Part shown: positions 41,231-50,220 of the stretch, piece after piece
How the letters are laid out: the number at the start of each line of letters is the position of its first letter
Numbering within the stretch: position 1 is the stretch's first letter
NCBI RefSeq assembly: GCF_048553715.1
Contig: NZ_JBLZNC010000008.1
Location: 1-64,000 of the forward strand
Reading direction: 5' to 3'
Length of the DNA: 64,000 nt
Source: Sagittula sp048553715
GTDB lineage: Bacteria; Pseudomonadota; Alphaproteobacteria; Rhodobacterales; Rhodobacteraceae
Notes under the pieces: generated by a model
The model's input: the letters and a program-made list of their open reading frames with translations, nothing else
What the model was told of the DNA's origin: nothing
The model's database searches: none
Translations under genes and position numbers: made by a program

Positions 41231-42703
41231 TTATTCGCTGGCCGCCGGAGCCTCTGCGGGGGCGTCCGGTGCGTCGGGCGTCTCCTCTGCGGCGGGGGGC
41301 GGTGTGGTGGTGGAATTCTGCGTCAAAGCACCGCCGATCCATTCGCCGCTTGCCTCTTCGCCGGTGGCGTAGCGCATGGTGCCGTCGCCTTCGCGCTTCC
41401 CGCCGACAAAGCTGCCCTCGTAGATGTCGCCATTGGCGTAGGTGGCGACGCCTTGGCCGTTGATCTCGCCGTTTTCCCAGTCGCCTTCGTAGCGAAAGCC
41501 GCTGGGCATCACCATCGCACCCTTGCCATGACGCAGACCGTCGCGGAATTGGCCCTCGTAGGTGGTGCCATCGGGGTAGGTCGCAACCCCCATGCCATGG
41601 CGTTCCCCATCCTGCCACGCGCCTTCATAGCGGTAGCCGTCGGGGAAGGTCATGATGCCCTGACCTTCGTTGCGGGCGTTCACGAATTCGCCTTCGTAGA
41701 CCAGACCGTTGGGGTAGGTGGCGCGGCCAGTCCCCTCGATCACGCCGTCGACCCATGCACCCTCGTAGGTGGCGCCGCTGGGGTAGGTGATCTTGCCGGT
41801 GCCATTGGCCAGATCGCCGCTGACATCGCCCTCGTAGACAGAGCCGTCGGGGTAGGTGACCTTGCCCTGACCTTCGATCTGGCCGCTGACCCAGTTGCCC
41901 TCATAGCGGTAGCCGTCCTGCCCGATAAAGGTGCCGGTGCCATGACGCTGGTCGTTGTTGAATTCCCCCTCGTAGATGTCGCCGCTGGCATAGGTGACCT
42001 TGCCCTGACCTTCGCGCCGGCCATCCACAAGCTCGCCTTCGTAGATGTCGCCATTGGGCTGGGTCAGCTTGCCGCTTCCGTCGATCTGACCGTCGCGCCA
42101 TGTGCCTTCGTAGATCAGCCCGTCGGTCATGGTCAGCTTGCCGGTGCCGTCGCGTTCACCATTGGCAACGCGGCCTTCGTAAACCGAGCCATCGGGGTAT
42201 TCGATGCGGGCATTGCCCTCTTTGACGCCGTTCACCCACTGTCCGTCATAGACGTATCCCGTGGGGGCCGTCATCACGCCCTTGCCATGGTGCAAGGCGT
42301 TGCGAAACGATCCCTCGTAGCGGACGCCATTGGCGTAGGTGGTGATGCCCTGTCCGGTGATTTTGCCATCCAGCCACGACCCTTCATAGGTGCCGCCGTC
42401 CGCGAATGTGATCTTGCCCGCGCCTTCGGGTTTGCCCTTGGCAAAGTTGCCCTCATAGACCGATCCGTTGGGGAAACGCGCGACGCCCTGTCCGCGGATT
42501 TCGCCGTTCACCCATGCGCCGGTGTATTCATACCCGTTGGGCAGGCGATAGGTGCCCTGCCCATGCTGCAAGCCATCGACAAAGCTGCCCTCGTAGACGC
42601 CGCCGTCGTCATATTCCTTTGTCTCGACATTGCCGTCCTGCGCCATGACGATCGAGGCCGTCGACAGCACGGCGACGAGGGTAAGAATGGCCTTGGTTTT
42701 CAT
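41231..42703 (-). CDS. Secreted MORN-repeat protein, 18 repeats
   Basis: A 490-residue protein with a Sec-type signal peptide (MKTKAILTLVAVLSTASIVMA). It then has 18 consecutive 23-residue MORN units (pattern YEGxWxNGxxxGxGxxxYPDGx, residues ~34-450), a partial nineteenth, and an acidic Ala/Pro tail. MORN repeats fold into an elongated beta sheet; in bacteria their role is poorly known. ATG 42703 is chosen for the signal peptide; the open frame upstream overlaps nadE and has no similarity. The gene is convergent with the photolyase gene (5 bp gap) and divergent from nadE. Confidence 0.88.
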   Translation of the reverse strand: MKTKAILTLVAVLSTASIVMAQDGNVETKEYDDGGVYEGSFVDGLQHGQGTYRLPNGYEYTGAWVNGEIRGQGVARFPNGSVYEGNFAKGKPEGAGKITFADGGTYEGSWLDGKITGQGITTYANGVRYEGSFRNALHHGKGVMTAPTGYVYDGQWVNGVKEGNARIEYPDGSVYEGRVANGERDGTGKLTMTDGLIYEGTWRDGQIDGSGKLTQPNGDIYEGELVDGRREGQGKVTYASGDIYEGEFNNDQRHGTGTFIGQDGYRYEGNWVSGQIEGQGKVTYPDGSVYEGDVSGDLANGTGKITYPSGATYEGAWVDGVIEGTGRATYPNGLVYEGEFVNARNEGQGIMTFPDGYRYEGAWQDGERHGMGVATYPDGTTYEGQFRDGLRHGKGAMVMPSGFRYEGDWENGEINGQGVATYANGDIYEGSFVGGKREGDGTMRYATGEEASGEWIGGALTQNSTTTPPPAAEETPDAPDAPAEAPAASE

Positions 42704-42869
42704 GCGCTGCCGCCCTCCCAGCGGGTGTTGTCCGGTGATAAATTGGTAAAGGAGGGGCGCGCGGGGGGCAATGTCTTTTGGGACCAAGGGGCCAAGTGGG
42801 CGACCTTGCGGCGGGTTTCCTCTGGCGGCAGGTCTGCTATGTGAAGGGCGAAGTTGCAAAGGACGCGCG

Positions 42870-44528
42870 ATGACCGACCGTTTCCGCCTGACCATGGCCC
42901 AGCTCAACCCCACCGTGGGGGATCTGAAAGGCAATGCCGACAAGGCCCGCGCTGCTTGGGCCGCCGCGCGCGATGCCGGTGCCGATCTGGTGATGCTGCC
43001 CGAAATGTTCATCACCGGCTATCAAACGCAGGATCTGGTGATGAAGCCCGCCTTCATCAACGATGCGGTGGCCACCATCGAACAGCTGGCCCGCGATTGT
43101 GCGGAGGGACCGGCGCTGGCCATCGGCGGCCCCTGTCCCGAAGGCACCAAGCTGCACAACTCCTGCTATGTGTTGCAGGGCGGTCAGGTGGCGGCTGTCT
43201 CGCACAAGTATTTCCTGCCGAATTTCAATGTGTTCGACGAGGTGCGCCTGTTCTCTCGGGATCAGTTGCAAGGGCCGGTCAACATCAACGGGGTCCGTGT
43301 CGGCATCCCGATCTGCGAAGACGCGTGGTATCCGGACGTGGTCGAGGCGATGGAGGAATCCGGCGCCGAAATCATCGTGGTGCCCAACGGGTCGCCCTAT
43401 TTCCGCAACAAGTTCGAGACCCGCCTGAACAAGATGGTCGCGCGCGTCGTCGAAAGCCGCCTGCCGCTGGTGTATCTGAACATGGTTGGCGGCCAGGACG
43501 ATCAGGTGTTCGACGGAGGCTCCTTCGTGCTGAACCCCGGTGGTGTTCCTGCCGTGCAGTTTCCGGTGTTTGACGAGGTGATCGAAACCGTCGAATTCAT
43601 CCGCGGTGATGACGGGTGGAGCGCGGAAAAGGGGCGCTTTGACCGCCATCCCGATGCGTGGGAACAGGATTACCGCGTCATGGTCGAGGGCCTGCGCGAC
43701 TATTGCGGCAAGACCGGCTTTACCAAGGTTCTGCTGGGCATGTCGGGGGGCATCGACTCGGCCCTGGTGGCGACGATTGCGGCGGATGCGCTGGGTCCGG
43801 ATAACGTCCGCTGCGTGATGCTGCCGTCGGAATACACGTCAGAGCACAGTCTGGAGGACGCCAAAGCCTGCGCCAATGCGCTGGGCGTGCGCTATGATTT
43901 CGTGCCGATCAGCGAGGGACGTGACGCGATCACCAACACGCTTGCGCCCCTGTTCGAGGGCACCAAGCCCGACCTGACAGAGGAAAACATCCAAAGCCGC
44001 CTGCGCGGCCTGTTGCTGATGGCACTGTCCAACAAATTTGGTGAGATGCTGCTGACAACGGGCAACAAATCCGAAGTCGCCGTTGGCTATGCCACGATCT
44101 ATGGCGACATGGCGGGCGGGTATAATCCGATCAAGGATCTGTACAAAACCCGCGTGTTTGAAACCTGCCGCTGGCGCAATGCCAACCACCGTCCGTGGAT
44201 GCAGGCCCCTGCGGGCGAGGTCATTCCCGACCGCATCATCACCAAGCCCCCCAGCGCCGAGCTGCGTCCCGATCAAAAGGACAGCGATTCGCTGCCCGAT
44301 TATCCGGTGCTGGATGCGATACTGGATATTCTGGTGGATCAGGACGGCTCTGTTGCGGATTGTGTGGCCGCTGGCTACAGCCGCGAGGATGCGCAGCGCG
44401 TGCAGCATCTGTTGTATATCAGCGAATATAAACGTCATCAGTCTGCGCCCGGCGCGCGTCTGACGCCACGGGCGTTCTGGCTCGACCGGCGCTATCCGAT
44501 TGTGAACCGCTGGCGGGATAACGGATGA
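42870..44528 (+). CDS. nadE: Glutamine-dependent NAD+ synthetase
   Basis: A 552-residue two-domain enzyme. The N-terminal nitrilase-fold glutaminase has Glu in LPEMFITGY, Lys in HKYFLPNFNVFDEVR and Cys in GIPICEDAW. The C-terminal NAD synthase domain has the P-loop LLGMSGGIDSALVATIAADALG and TTGNKSEVAVGYATIYGDMAGGYNPIKDLYKT. It amidates deamido-NAD with ammonia from glutamine. The ATG 42870 choice follows the usual family start. Confidence 0.96.
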   Translation: MTDRFRLTMAQLNPTVGDLKGNADKARAAWAAARDAGADLVMLPEMFITGYQTQDLVMKPAFINDAVATIEQLARDCAEGPALAIGGPCPEGTKLHNSCYVLQGGQVAAVSHKYFLPNFNVFDEVRLFSRDQLQGPVNINGVRVGIPICEDAWYPDVVEAMEESGAEIIVVPNGSPYFRNKFETRLNKMVARVVESRLPLVYLNMVGGQDDQVFDGGSFVLNPGGVPAVQFPVFDEVIETVEFIRGDDGWSAEKGRFDRHPDAWEQDYRVMVEGLRDYCGKTGFTKVLLGMSGGIDSALVATIAADALGPDNVRCVMLPSEYTSEHSLEDAKACANALGVRYDFVPISEGRDAITNTLAPLFEGTKPDLTEENIQSRLRGLLLMALSNKFGEMLLTTGNKSEVAVGYATIYGDMAGGYNPIKDLYKTRVFETCRWRNANHRPWMQAPAGEVIPDRIITKPPSAELRPDQKDSDSLPDYPVLDAILDILVDQDGSVADCVAAGYSREDAQRVQHLLYISEYKRHQSAPGARLTPRAFWLDRRYPIVNRWRDNG

Positions 44529-44531
44529 AAA

Positions 44532-44553
44532 AAGGGGGCCGTGTGGCCCCCTT
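44532..44553. terminator. Bidirectional terminator between nadE and PRC-barrel gene
   Basis: AAGGGGGCC / GGCCCCCTT with a GTGT loop; A-run before and T-containing sequence after, so it can serve both convergent genes. Confidence 0.85.
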
Positions 44554-44580
44554 ACAGATTAAACACTTATGCGTTCGGGA

Positions 44581-45183
44581 TTAGTCCCAGAAGCCCTCGT
44601 CGACCGATTCCTTGGCCTCAAGCTCTTCTTCCGACAGGCGGGTCACAAAGGCGTAGGATTTGTCATCCACGGCCACGAGGTTCACGTCCTGCATTTCGAT
44701 CATCACGTGCTTGTCACCGATGTCGAGAAAGCCGCCAACCTCGGCCACGATACCGATCATCTTGCCGTCTTCGGACAGCACGATGTCTTCGATTTCACCG
44801 ATGTCGTTCCAGTTTTCACCCACGGAGTCGTAGGCCTGACCCATTTCCCAGCCTTCGTCGTCGGCTTCGTTCATGGTGTAGATGTCACCGCCGGTGATGT
44901 CGCGGGTGCGGATCAGCTTGCCCTGCATGTCGCCGGACGCCATTGCGTCGCCGTTCATGTTGTCTTCGGGCATCGGATCGGCAGAGGCATCACCGTTCAT
45001 GGTGACTTCGCCATCAGTGGGTGTTTCGGTGTCCATCTCGGTGGTGGTGTCCATGCCCTCGGCGGGCGCTTCCATCACGGTGCCGTCGGTGTTCATACCG
45101 TCTTCGGCTTCGGTCGCAGTTTGTGCGAAAGCGCCGGTCGCGGCCACGGACAGGGCAAGAGCGGATGCATAAAACTTTTTCAT
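44581..45183 (-). CDS. PRC-barrel domain protein, exported
   Basis: A 200-residue precursor with a signal peptide (MKKFYASALALSVAATGAFA), a low-complexity acidic linker rich in Met, Thr, Asp and Glu (residues ~22-85), and a PRC-barrel domain (GGDIYTM...WNDIGEIEDIVLSEDGKMIGIVAEVGGFLDIGDKHVMIEMQDV). Roseobacters have several such periplasmic proteins of unknown role. ATG 45183 has GAGGAG upstream. Confidence 0.85.
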   Translation of the reverse strand: MKKFYASALALSVAATGAFAQTATEAEDGMNTDGTVMEAPAEGMDTTTEMDTETPTDGEVTMNGDASADPMPEDNMNGDAMASGDMQGKLIRTRDITGGDIYTMNEADDEGWEMGQAYDSVGENWNDIGEIEDIVLSEDGKMIGIVAEVGGFLDIGDKHVMIEMQDVNLVAVDDKSYAFVTRLSEEELEAKESVDEGFWD

Positions 45184-45309
45184 AACGATCTCCTCAGTTC
45201 GTTTCTGTGCACACAACGGCGCAGATCGCGGAGTCGTTCCTGTTTGTTTTCAAATAATATTTTTGACAGGAGCGGGAACTTTTCCCGCTAGGCGGGCATT
45301 TACTTGCCC

Positions 45310-45708
45310 TTATTCCCACCACGGATCAATGGCCGCTATGTCGTCGTCCGACCATCCGAAGTGATGCGCGATTTCATGGACCACCACATGCGTGACCAGC
45401 TCTTGTAGGGTCACTGTCCCGCGGTCGCGCCATTCATTCAGGATGGGTTCCCGGAACAGCCAGACAGTGTCCGGAAAGGGCGCGGGATCGGACACGGATT
45501 TGAACGGCATGGGGACGCCATCATACAAACCTGTCAGATCCAGCGGATCGTCGATTTGCATATCTTGCAGAATATCCTGCGGCGGCCAGTCCTCGATGCG
45601 CAGCAGAACCTGCGCCGCATGGGCGCGGAACGGATCGGGCAAACTGTTCAGCGCGTGTTCGGCCATGTCGCGAAAGGCGTCGGGATCGGTGCGTGTCATG
45701 TCAGCCAT
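45310..45708 (-). CDS. Minigluzincin-type metallopeptidase
   Basis: A 132-residue zincin-like protein with HEIAHHFG (HExxH at 111-115) near the C-terminus and a downstream acidic segment (DDDIAAIDPWWE). Family PF06262 members are small, single-domain putative zinc proteases. No signal peptide is seen, so it is cytoplasmic. The substrate is unknown. It is followed on the same strand by nothing for ~90 bp before the PRC-barrel gene's promoter. Confidence 0.85.
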   Translation of the reverse strand: MADMTRTDPDAFRDMAEHALNSLPDPFRAHAAQVLLRIEDWPPQDILQDMQIDDPLDLTGLYDGVPMPFKSVSDPAPFPDTVWLFREPILNEWRDRGTVTLQELVTHVVVHEIAHHFGWSDDDIAAIDPWWE

Positions 45709-45738
45709 TTATGCACGTGGCCCGCCCAGCGAAAGGTT

Positions 45739-46263
45739 CTAACCCAGCCGGTATGTGGCCAGCGTTTCATGCACGGCACCATCGCGGTGCAAGTGCGATT
45801 GGTACAGGCCGAACTCTGTGCAGTGCGCGGGCGGGACATGCGCGCTGGCCAAAGCGGCCAGATCGCCAGAGGCATTCATCCCCCCCTTCAGCCGTGCCAA
45901 GGTCACATGGGGGCGAAACCGCCGACGCTCCAGCGTCAGACCAGCCCCGCGCAGACGCCCCCGCACGCGGTCGTAAAGCTCCATCAAAGGGGCGTCGCCA
46001 TCCGCTTCGAGGCCAACGGCCTGCGCGTCCCGCCCGCCCAGCAGCGCCGCACCGGACAGATGCAGCGGAACCTGCGGGGCGCGCAGCGTTTCCAGCCCCT
46101 CGTGCAGGGCTTGGGCGGTATCTTCGGGCTGATCGCCCAGAAACGCCAGTGTCAGGTGCAGGTTTTCCTCGGGCACGGGGCGACCGACCGGCATACGGTC
46201 CTGCAAACGGGCCAGGGCCGCGCGCGTTTCCGGCGGAAGAGAGAGGGCGATGAACAAACGCAT
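45739..46263 (-). CDS. thpR: RNA 2',3'-cyclic phosphodiesterase
   Basis: A 174-residue 2H phosphoesterase with the two family motifs HLTLAFLG and HVTLARLK and a normal N-terminus (MRLFIALSLPPETRAAL). ThpR opens 2',3'-cyclic phosphates and shows RNA ligase activity in vitro. ATG 46263 is chosen by family similarity; the long upstream frame overlaps pfkB. Confidence 0.92.
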   Translation of the reverse strand: MRLFIALSLPPETRAALARLQDRMPVGRPVPEENLHLTLAFLGDQPEDTAQALHEGLETLRAPQVPLHLSGAALLGGRDAQAVGLEADGDAPLMELYDRVRGRLRGAGLTLERRRFRPHVTLARLKGGMNASGDLAALASAHVPPAHCTEFGLYQSHLHRDGAVHETLATYRLG

Positions 46264-46333
46264 GAGCGGCAAAATGGCATGGGCCACCGCATGACGCCAG
46301 TGCCCGTGATCGCTTTGGCAGTTAACAGACTGT

Positions 46334-47275
46334 TTATAGCTGTGTGAGCTCGGTGAGGGGCAGCAAGGCTTCAAAGTCCTCTGGTCGACAAAGCTGCGTG
46401 CCGGGGCTAAGCACAGCCGCCGATGCGGCGGCGGCACCGGATCGCAATGCCTCCGGCGCGGGGCTGCCCTTGGCAATCGACATGGTGAAGCCGCCGACAA
46501 AACTGTCGCCTGCGCCGATGGCGGACACCACGGTCTCGTTCGCGGCTGTGACGTGCCAACGCCCCTCGGGGGTGGCCATGACCGATCCGTCGGCCCCGCG
46601 CGCGATGATGACGATCTCGCCGGCTCCTTTCTGGCGCAGGACCTCTGCAAAGGCGGCGCTGTCCTCGCGCGTGACCAAGGGCTGACCTGAAAGTTCGCGC
46701 GCCTCGTGGCTGTCCATGCGCAAGACAAATGGCGCGGGCGCTGGGCCGCCTGCCTGATGTTCCAGATGCGGGCCAGAGGTGTCGATGATCACACGGCGCG
46801 GCGACAGGCGGTCACAAGCGCGCGTCAAAAAGCCAACCTCCGCCCCCGGCGGCATAGAGCCGGAGAAGACGATCAGCGCATCCTCTGTCGCTTCCGCCAC
46901 GATGTCGTCCAACACCGCGCCCAGTTGCGCCTGCGTCCATGTTGGGCCGTTGAGGACAAAGCGAAACTGATCGCCGCTGGTCTGATCGGTCACAGCAAAG
47001 CTGTGGCGTGTGTCCCCCGGGGCGGCCACCTCCAGCACATCCAGATTGTAATCCGACAAAAGTTGCCCCAGCGCCGAGCCGGTGGTCCCGCCAAGGGCCA
47101 CGACCGCACGCGCCTGCCCGCCCAGTTGCGTCACCGCGCGGGCGACGTTCACACCGCCGCCGCCCGGTTCGGCGGTCTCAGGACCGCAGCGCAGTTTCAC
47201 GTTGGGGCGGACGACCTCGGTCGAGGTGGCAAGGTCCAGCGCGGGGTTCAGGGTGATCGTCAGAATCTGGGACAT
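46334..47275 (-). CDS. PfkB-family sugar kinase (1-phosphofructokinase-like)
   Basis: A 313-residue ribokinase-fold protein. It has TLNPALDLATST at the N-terminus, GGGGVNVARAVTQLGG, and the catalytic/anion-hole motif SAIGAGDSFVGGF near the C-terminus. The start sequence is like tagatose-6-phosphate or fructose-1-phosphate kinases (TLNPALD). Without a PTS fructose operon nearby, the substrate (fructose-1-P, fructose-6-P or tagatose-6-P) cannot be fixed. It is divergent from gltX. Confidence 0.85.
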   Translation of the reverse strand: MSQILTITLNPALDLATSTEVVRPNVKLRCGPETAEPGGGGVNVARAVTQLGGQARAVVALGGTTGSALGQLLSDYNLDVLEVAAPGDTRHSFAVTDQTSGDQFRFVLNGPTWTQAQLGAVLDDIVAEATEDALIVFSGSMPPGAEVGFLTRACDRLSPRRVIIDTSGPHLEHQAGGPAPAPFVLRMDSHEARELSGQPLVTREDSAAFAEVLRQKGAGEIVIIARGADGSVMATPEGRWHVTAANETVVSAIGAGDSFVGGFTMSIAKGSPAPEALRSGAAAASAAVLSPGTQLCRPEDFEALLPLTELTQL

Positions 47276-47431
47276 ATCGATACCTTTTGTTGATCCCAAC
47301 ATGGCAACCCCTATCAAAGCTGCAACCGCAAAAGCGCTGTTTTCCCGCGCAGACGGGGGCCGATCGCCCCAGATCAACTGGACAAAGCAGCGCTTTCGTG
47401 GAAACAGGACGCCTTGTCAGGAGGCCAGATC

Positions 47432-48751
47432 ATGACCGTCACCCGTTTTGCTCCATCGCCCACAGGGTACATCCACGTGGGCAACCTGCGCACCGCGCTG
47501 TTCAACCATCTGATCGCCCGCAAGACCGGCGGCACCTTTGTGCTGCGGATCGACGACACCGATCCCGAACGCTCCAAGGAGGAGTACGTCGACGCGATCA
47601 AGCAGGATCTGGAATGGCTGGGTCTGACGTGGGACCGTGTTGAACGCCAATCCGAACGGCTGGACCGCTACGTTGCCGCCGCTGACAAGCTGCGCGAGAT
47701 GGGCCGTTTCTACGAGGCATGGGAAACCCCGACCGAGCTGGACCTGAAGCGCAAGAAGCAGCTCAACATGGGCAAACCGCCGGTCTACGACCGCGCAGCG
47801 CTGGATCTGTCGGACGACGAGAAAGCCGCCCTGCGCGCGGAACGTGGCGATGGCGTGTGGCGGTTCAAGCTCGACCACGAGCGGATCGAATGGGCGGACG
47901 GCATCCTTGGGGATGTGTCGATTGACGCCTCTTCTGTGTCCGATCCGGTGCTGATCCGCGCCGACGGGCAGTTTTTGTACACGCTGGCGTCGGTTGTCGA
48001 TGACATCGAAATGGGCATCACCCATGTGGTGCGCGGCAACGACCACGTGACCAACACGGCTACGCAGATCCAGATGATCCGTGCGCTGGGCGGCACGCCG
48101 CCGTCTTTCGCGCACCATTCGCTGTTGACCGGACCGCAGGGCGAGGCGCTGTCCAAACGCCTCGGCACCTTGGCGCTGCGCGATCTGCGCGAAAACGGGG
48201 TCGAGCCGGAGGCGCTGTTGTCGCTGATGGCGCGTCTGGGGTCGTCGCAGCCGGTTGAGCTGCGCATGTCGCTGGACGAAATCGCCGATGGCTTTGATCT
48301 TAATCACTTCGGCTCCGCGCCGACAAAGTTCGATGTCGAGGACCTGTACCCGCTGACGGCGAAAAAGCTGCACGCGCTGCCGTTTGAAACCGTCAAGGAC
48401 GAGATCGCCGCGCTGGGCGTGCCCGCCGACAAAGCCGAGCTTTTCTGGTCGGTGGTTCAGGAGAACATCACCACGCGTAAGGACATCGCCCCTTGGTGGG
48501 ACATGTTCCGCGATGGCGCGACACCTCTGGTGGCCGACGAAGACCGCGACTTTATCGCGGAGGCCATGCCGCTGTTGGGGGAGCCGCCCTACGACGCGCA
48601 AACCTGGAAAAGCTTTACCGACGCGGTGAAGGAAAAAACCGGCCGCAAGGGCAAGGGGCTGTTCATGCCGCTGCGCAAGGCCATTACCGGGCAGGAACGC
48701 GGGCCAGACATGGCCAGCGTGATGCAATTGCTGCAAAAACGTCCGCAGTAA
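47432..48751 (+). CDS. gltX: Glutamyl-tRNA synthetase
   Basis: A 439-residue class I synthetase. The HIGH-type motif is in RFAPSPTGYIHVGNLRTALFNHLIAR, and the KMSKS-type motif is in GEALSKRLGTLALRDLRENGVEPEAL. The length is at the short end for GltX, as in the GltX1/GltX2 pairs of alphaproteobacteria, so it may be one of two paralogues. ATG 47432 follows AGGAGG; an earlier ATG at 47414 lacks support. Confidence 0.93.
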   Translation: MTVTRFAPSPTGYIHVGNLRTALFNHLIARKTGGTFVLRIDDTDPERSKEEYVDAIKQDLEWLGLTWDRVERQSERLDRYVAAADKLREMGRFYEAWETPTELDLKRKKQLNMGKPPVYDRAALDLSDDEKAALRAERGDGVWRFKLDHERIEWADGILGDVSIDASSVSDPVLIRADGQFLYTLASVVDDIEMGITHVVRGNDHVTNTATQIQMIRALGGTPPSFAHHSLLTGPQGEALSKRLGTLALRDLRENGVEPEALLSLMARLGSSQPVELRMSLDEIADGFDLNHFGSAPTKFDVEDLYPLTAKKLHALPFETVKDEIAALGVPADKAELFWSVVQENITTRKDIAPWWDMFRDGATPLVADEDRDFIAEAMPLLGEPPYDAQTWKSFTDAVKEKTGRKGKGLFMPLRKAITGQERGPDMASVMQLLQKRPQ

Positions 48752-48800
48752 ATGATACCGGGGTCGCGCGATGGCGCGGCCCTTTGTTTTTGTGCGGTGG

Positions 48801-49355
48801 TTAGCGTGGTGCTTCGACGCGGCGCAGCCCGTTGTCCACGATCTCGCGGATTTCCGGCGTAGGCGGTGTTGTGCGCGGATAGCGCGGGTCGGTGCGGTCA
48901 TCGATGATCGTCGCCTGCCAACCGCCGGTGGTCTCGAAAAAATCATTGGCCATTTCTGTGCCATAGAGCTGCGCAAACCCCGCAACCACAGTGTCGAGAT
49001 AGCTGAGCAGCACGCCTTGTTCGCGGCTGGGTTGACCTGCGTTATGCGGCGGAACGGCATAGATCGCGATGCTTTGCGCGTCCGCATCATGGGTGATGTT
49101 GGCGCTGTCCTCATGCCGGTCATAGGCGTCTTCGCGCAAATCCAGCGCGGCCCAGTCGGCATCCGGGACCGGCGCAATCGCCCCGTCAATATAGGCTGCC
49201 GCATCGCGCACGGCGGTCAGGTAGCAAATATCGTTACCGGGCACCGCGACCCATGCGCGGCGCCACCCGTGCGCGCGCGCGCGATACAGCGGGCTGTGCC
49301 GATGTGTGCCGGCGTTCACCAGCGATCCGTAGCCAAAGAAGTAAGGTGTCTGCAT
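48801..49355 (-). CDS. Gamma-glutamylcyclotransferase family protein
   Basis: A 184-residue protein with the GGCT-fold start MQTPYFFGYGSLVNAGTH, RARAHGWRRAWV and ALDLREDAYDRHE (probable catalytic Glu region). Family members release 5-oxoproline from gamma-glutamyl peptides or glutathione; the substrate is unknown here. It is divergent from an NsrR-like regulator with an FNR-type box between the two. Confidence 0.85.
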   Translation of the reverse strand: MQTPYFFGYGSLVNAGTHRHSPLYRARAHGWRRAWVAVPGNDICYLTAVRDAAAYIDGAIAPVPDADWAALDLREDAYDRHEDSANITHDADAQSIAIYAVPPHNAGQPSREQGVLLSYLDTVVAGFAQLYGTEMANDFFETTGGWQATIIDDRTDPRYPRTTPPTPEIREIVDNGLRRVEAPR

Positions 49356-49379
49356 AATTTTGCGATGTAGAGCCGGAAA

Positions 49380-49393
49380 TTGATGCAAGTCAA
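49380..49393. promoter_or_regulatory. FNR/NnrR-type box
   Basis: TTGAT-GCAA-GTCAA is one base off the CRP/FNR-family palindrome TTGAT-N4-ATCAA. It lies 25 bp from the gamma-glutamylcyclotransferase start and 60 bp before the Rrf2 start. Control by FnrL or an NnrR/Dnr-type regulator is inference. Confidence 0.5.
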
Positions 49394-49452
49394 ACACATG
49401 GTTTGTCAAAGCTGCCAGAAAGGGCGCGTCGATCCGCCCGAGGGAGCCCATC

Positions 49453-49917
49453 ATGCGCGTCACCAAACGAACCAACATCGCCATTCGCGTCTTGATGTTC
49501 TGCGCGGCAAACGCCGGACGGCTGGTCACCAAACACGAAATCGCCGAGGTTTGTAACGCTTCGGAAAACCATCTGGCGCAGGTGATCCACCAGCTGGCGC
49601 AGCTTGGCTATCTGCACACGCAGCGGGGGCGGAACGGCGGGCTGATGCTGGCGCGCGGCGCGGATGAAATCCAGATTGGCGAGGTCTTTCGCCATCTCGA
49701 ACAGCCGGTCCCGATTGCCGAATGTTTTGCCGATGTGGACAACACCTGCCCGCTGACAGAGGCGTGTCGCCTGCGCGATCTGCTGAACCGCGCGGCGAGC
49801 TCTTTCTATGAAACGCTGGATCCGGTGACATTGGATTCGCTGGTCTGTGACAATGGCCCGTTGCTGGATATTCTGGCGCCACGGGCGGTTTGTGCGGCCG
49901 TCCCTGCGCCGGTTTAG
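49453..49917 (+). CDS. nsrR: Rrf2-family regulator, NsrR-like
   Basis: A 154-residue regulator with the Rrf2 winged helix (RTNIAIRVLMFCAANAGRLVTKHEIAEVCNASENHLAQVIHQLAQLGYLHTQRGRNGGLMLAR) and three cysteines (C91, C99, C105) spaced as in NsrR iron-sulfur proteins. NsrR senses nitric oxide and represses NO detoxification genes. No such target gene is in the window, so the NO role is from family features only. Confidence 0.8.
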   Translation: MRVTKRTNIAIRVLMFCAANAGRLVTKHEIAEVCNASENHLAQVIHQLAQLGYLHTQRGRNGGLMLARGADEIQIGEVFRHLEQPVPIAECFADVDNTCPLTEACRLRDLLNRAASSFYETLDPVTLDSLVCDNGPLLDILAPRAVCAAVPAPV

Positions 49918-49974
49918 CCACGGCTGGAAACGCCGCTTGCCAAGATGGGGCACCTGCACTAGACCTTGGGTCAT

Positions 49975-50165
49975 CTTCTGACGGGAGAACCGGCAGGGCC
50001 ATCTGGCCTGTGTCGGTGCCGAAGGCGCAACCGCCCCGGAAACGCTCAGGCCCATGGACCGTCGGGGGAACAAAGACTCTGGAGAGTGGCGCGCAAGCGC
50101 CCGCCGAAGGGATAACGATCTCAGGCTGGTCCATGGCGGGCTGACGGACAGAGGGGGCAGAACGG
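49975..50165 (+). ncRNA. Tandem glycine riboswitch
   Basis: Two aptamer cores are visible before gcvT. The first has GGGAGAACC (49983), GCCGAAGGCGCAA (50018-50030) and CGCTCAGGCCCATGGACC (50043-50060). The second has GGAGAGTGGCGC (50081), CGCCGAAGGGATAACG (50102-50117), TCTCAGG (50119) and GACGGACAGAGGGGGC (50143-50158). This is the glycine-sensing arrangement that turns on the cleavage operon when glycine is abundant. The gcvT start is 55 bp downstream. Confidence 0.9.
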
Positions 50166-50220
50166 GCGCAAGGCGTCTTGACTGTCCGGGCATGTGTCCC
50201 GGTGTATTACGGGGGAGCAC

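Noticed and set aside
41231..42703. CRISPR-like array suggested by regular 69-bp periodicity
   Set aside because: The period is 23 codons of a continuous MORN-repeat protein; there are no constant repeats with unique spacers.
41066..42844. 592-residue plus-strand frame opposite the MORN gene
   Set aside because: A mirror of the repeat coding on the other strand; no start context or family.
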